64,000 bases of DNA. Origin: CAZRHR01 sp964578885 (lineage in GTDB: Bacteria > Bacteroidota > Bacteroidia > CAIKAF01). Location of the stretch: the NCBI GenBank assembly GCA_964578885.1, contig CAZOEO010000017.1:1-64000 (forward strand), given 5' to 3'. Position 1 is the first letter of the stretch, and each line of letters starts with the position of its first letter. The notes under the pieces are model-generated. The model made no database searches. It was not told where the DNA came from and was given only the letters and a program-made list of their open reading frames with translations. Shown here piece by piece: positions 61,946 to 64,000 of this stretch. The position numbers and the translations under genes were made by a program.

Positions 61946-63961
61946 TTAGAAGGAAAGTAGAAACGTGTAAATCTGTGCGATTTCTTTAAAACGTTGATAT
62001 CTTCCGGTTTTTCCACCATGTCCGGCTTCCATATCTGTGATAAACAGTATGTTTTGTGTTCCCGTGTGGTGCGTCCGAAGTTTGGCAACCCATTTGGCGG
62101 GTTCCCAATATTGCACCTGGGAATCATGATATCCCGTAGTTACCAACAAATGCGGATACGCAGTTTTTTGAATTTGGTCATAAGGTGAATAAGCCAACAT
62201 GCGGTGAAAGGCTTCCTGTTCGGCAGGATTTCCCCATTCGTCGAATTCGCCGGTGGTCAGCGGTATGCTTGTATCTAACATGGTGGTGACCACATCTACA
62301 AAAGGAACCTGAGACACCACGCTATGCCAAAGTTCCGGGCGGAGATTCATGACCGCACCCATCAATAAGCCGCCGGCGCTTCCACCCATGGCAGAAAGTT
62401 GGTTTGCACCAACCCAGCCTTCCTGAATCAGCGTTTCTCCACAGGCGATAAAATCGGTAAACGTATTCATTTTATGTGCCATTTTCCCCGCTTCATACCA
62501 GGCGCGGCCCATTTCTTCGCCACCACGGATATGGGCAATGGCAAAAATCCATCCCCGATCCAGTAAACTTAAACGGGCCACCGAAAACTGAGGATCAACG
62601 CTGATACCATAACTTCCATATCCGTAAAGTAAACCTGGACCGCCGGGACTTCTGTCTTTTCTGTACACGAGCGACATCGGCACCTTTGTGCCGTCTGCTG
62701 AGGTGGCCCAAAGCCGGGATGTACCATATAAGTTGGCATCGTATCCTCCCGGAATTTCCTGTTGCTTTTTCACCAAAAGCGAATGGTCGGCGAATGAAAA
62801 TCCATAAACGGTGGTGGGCGTTACCATGGACGTGTATTGAAAAAGGTAATGGCTTGCGGTGTAATCGGGATTATCCAAGCCATACACGGTGTACACTTCA
62901 TCCGGAAAACGGATGGTGACAGGCTTTTGGAAATCGGTCCAAGGACGGAATACCACATAGGTTTGCGCAGCACGTCTTTCTAAACGCAAGAGTCCGGATT
63001 CAAAAACCTCTTGTTCTTCTACTAAGGTTTCCGGATCATGAGCAATCAGGGTCTGCCATTCTTCCATGCTTTTTGAACCTACAGGCGCCTGCATGGTGCA
63101 GAAATTTTGTGCATTGAGGTTGGTTTTGATGAGCCAAAGTCCATTGTAATGTTCCGTCCGGTAGCGCACACCACGTTGTCTTGGTGCTACAGAAACGGGC
63201 GCCAGATGAGGTTGGTCTGCCGGAATCACGTACGCTTCGGAAGTGAGTGTAGCTTCCGAATGAATAAGAATATAAGCTCCATCCTTAGAGGCACTTACTT
63301 CACAAGAAAACGTTTCATCTTTTTCCTCGAAAGTCAATTCTGTTTTTCCCGTGGGCTGATGGTACGACCAAATCTGAAAACTCCGGAGGGTTTGCTCGTC
63401 TTTTAAATCGAAAAACAGGGTTTGGTTATCCGCCGCCCAAACATAACTGCCATCGGTATTTTCCACGCTATCTGCGAGGTCGGTGGCTAATTCCACATCG
63501 CGGATATGCAAGGTATATTTTCTTCGGCCGGTGGTGTCTGCACCAAAGGCAAGGTATCGGTTGTTCGGACTTACCGCCAGTCCGGTAATATCCAGATAGG
63601 TTAATCCTTCGGCCCTTTCATTTACATTCAGAAGGATGGTTTCCTCCTCGGTGCCGATTTTTTTGCGACAGTAAATCGGATATTCTTTTCCTTCTTCGAA
63701 CCGGGTATAATATTCGTAACCACGCAAAGGTACGGGTACGGAGGTATCGGCTTCCGGAACCCGGCTTTTTATTTCATTGAAAATGTCTTGTTCCAGCGTT
63801 TGGAAGGGCGCCATTTTTGCGTGGGCGTATTCATTTTCCGCATGCAGATAAGCCAGCACTTCTGGACTATCCCGCTCGTGCATCCAGTAATAAAAGTCAG
63901 ATCTGGAAACGCCATGTTGTAAGTGAACATGGTTTTTTTTCGGTGCAACGGGTGGCTTCAT
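61946..63961 (-). CDS. ptrB: Oligopeptidase B (S9A prolyl oligopeptidase family)
   Basis: 671-aa serine peptidase. An N-terminal seven-blade propeller (about 70-400) gates an alpha/beta-hydrolase domain. The catalytic triad is Ser in MGGSAGGLLMG, Asp in TGYHDSQVQYWEP and His in AGHGGKTGR. HIRGGEEMGRAWYEAGK is typical of oligopeptidase B, which cleaves short peptides after Lys/Arg. No signal peptide, so cytoplasmic. The ATG has a perfect -7 box 4 nt upstream. Confidence 0.93.
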   Translation of the reverse strand: MKPPVAPKKNHVHLQHGVSRSDFYYWMHERDSPEVLAYLHAENEYAHAKMAPFQTLEQDIFNEIKSRVPEADTSVPVPLRGYEYYTRFEEGKEYPIYCRKKIGTEEETILLNVNERAEGLTYLDITGLAVSPNNRYLAFGADTTGRRKYTLHIRDVELATDLADSVENTDGSYVWAADNQTLFFDLKDEQTLRSFQIWSYHQPTGKTELTFEEKDETFSCEVSASKDGAYILIHSEATLTSEAYVIPADQPHLAPVSVAPRQRGVRYRTEHYNGLWLIKTNLNAQNFCTMQAPVGSKSMEEWQTLIAHDPETLVEEQEVFESGLLRLERRAAQTYVVFRPWTDFQKPVTIRFPDEVYTVYGLDNPDYTASHYLFQYTSMVTPTTVYGFSFADHSLLVKKQQEIPGGYDANLYGTSRLWATSADGTKVPMSLVYRKDRSPGGPGLLYGYGSYGISVDPQFSVARLSLLDRGWIFAIAHIRGGEEMGRAWYEAGKMAHKMNTFTDFIACGETLIQEGWVGANQLSAMGGSAGGLLMGAVMNLRPELWHSVVSQVPFVDVVTTMLDTSIPLTTGEFDEWGNPAEQEAFHRMLAYSPYDQIQKTAYPHLLVTTGYHDSQVQYWEPAKWVAKLRTHHTGTQNILFITDMEAGHGGKTGRYQRFKEIAQIYTFLLSF

Positions 63962-63965
63962 GAAG

Positions 63966-63973
63966 CAAAGATA
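63966..63973 (-). promoter_or_regulatory. -7 box TATCTTTG, 4 nt before oligopeptidase B
   Basis: Consensus TAnnTTTG on the minus strand ending 4 nt before ATG 63961; leaderless-type spacing. Confidence 0.6.
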
Positions 63974-64000
63974 AAGAATGGTTTAGGTAAATGGGGGAGG

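Overview
The window is a chromosomal segment of a Bacteroidota bacterium. The sequence shows this through a type IX secretion (T9SS) locus (PorU, PorV, a PorP/SprF-family protein and a GldJ-like lipoprotein), two secreted proteins with T9SS C-terminal sorting domains, a CarboxypepD_reg-type TonB receptor, the Bacteroidota-typical families DUF5686, DUF5723 and DUF6428, and many promoters with the Bacteroidota -7 box TAnnTTTG. I cannot fix the class. No tRNA, rRNA, CRISPR array, insertion sequence or prophage was recognised.

Layout. 0.4-7 kb: S41 protease, EamA transporter, TrmH-family RNA methylase, mutS, TPR protein. 7-15 kb: porV and porU on the minus strand, divergent from a porP/sprF-like gene and gldJ. 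15-28 kb: housekeeping and metabolic genes (DASH cryptochrome, EamA and MFS transporters, a ferredoxin-NADP reductase/ferredoxin pair, queA, murF, kbl, yicC-gmk). 28-29 kb: repeat-filled convergent gap with a 100-N assembly gap. 29-36 kb: minus-strand set of a lamin-tail T9SS cargo, TonB receptor, small lipoprotein and endonuclease I T9SS cargo, which reads as an extracellular nucleic-acid scavenging locus. 36-45.5 kb: polyprenyl synthase, NhaD, CYTH protein, two envelope proteins, imidazolonepropionase, DUF5686 barrel. 45.5-46.5 kb: second repeat-bearing convergent gap. 46.5-51.3 kb: M16 protease and Na/Pi cotransporter. 51.5-58.3 kb: nine tightly packed plus-strand genes forming a type III polyketide synthase cluster with its own fatty-acid-type module. 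58.4-60.7 kb: arsenic operon whose last gene, the arsenate reductase, is broken by an apparent one-base deletion. 60.7-64 kb: an envelope protein and oligopeptidase B.

How genes work together. The strongest candidate for a little-described system is 51517-58295: exported small protein, FAD oxidoreductase, SAM methyltransferase, type III PKS, FabL-like enoyl reductase, FabZ-like dehydratase, ketosynthase, ACP and a PPTase-like protein. All key catalytic residues I checked are present. A reasonable inference is a methylated or oxidised long-chain phenolic lipid or quinone built on a dedicated acyl starter.

Two genome-level patterns stand out. A roughly 100-bp repeat occurs five times, always at gene 3' ends, and one copy is cut exactly by the assembly gap. 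Promoters fall into two spacing classes, with the -7 box either about 18-26 nt or exactly 4 nt before the start codon; the second class suggests leaderless mRNAs.
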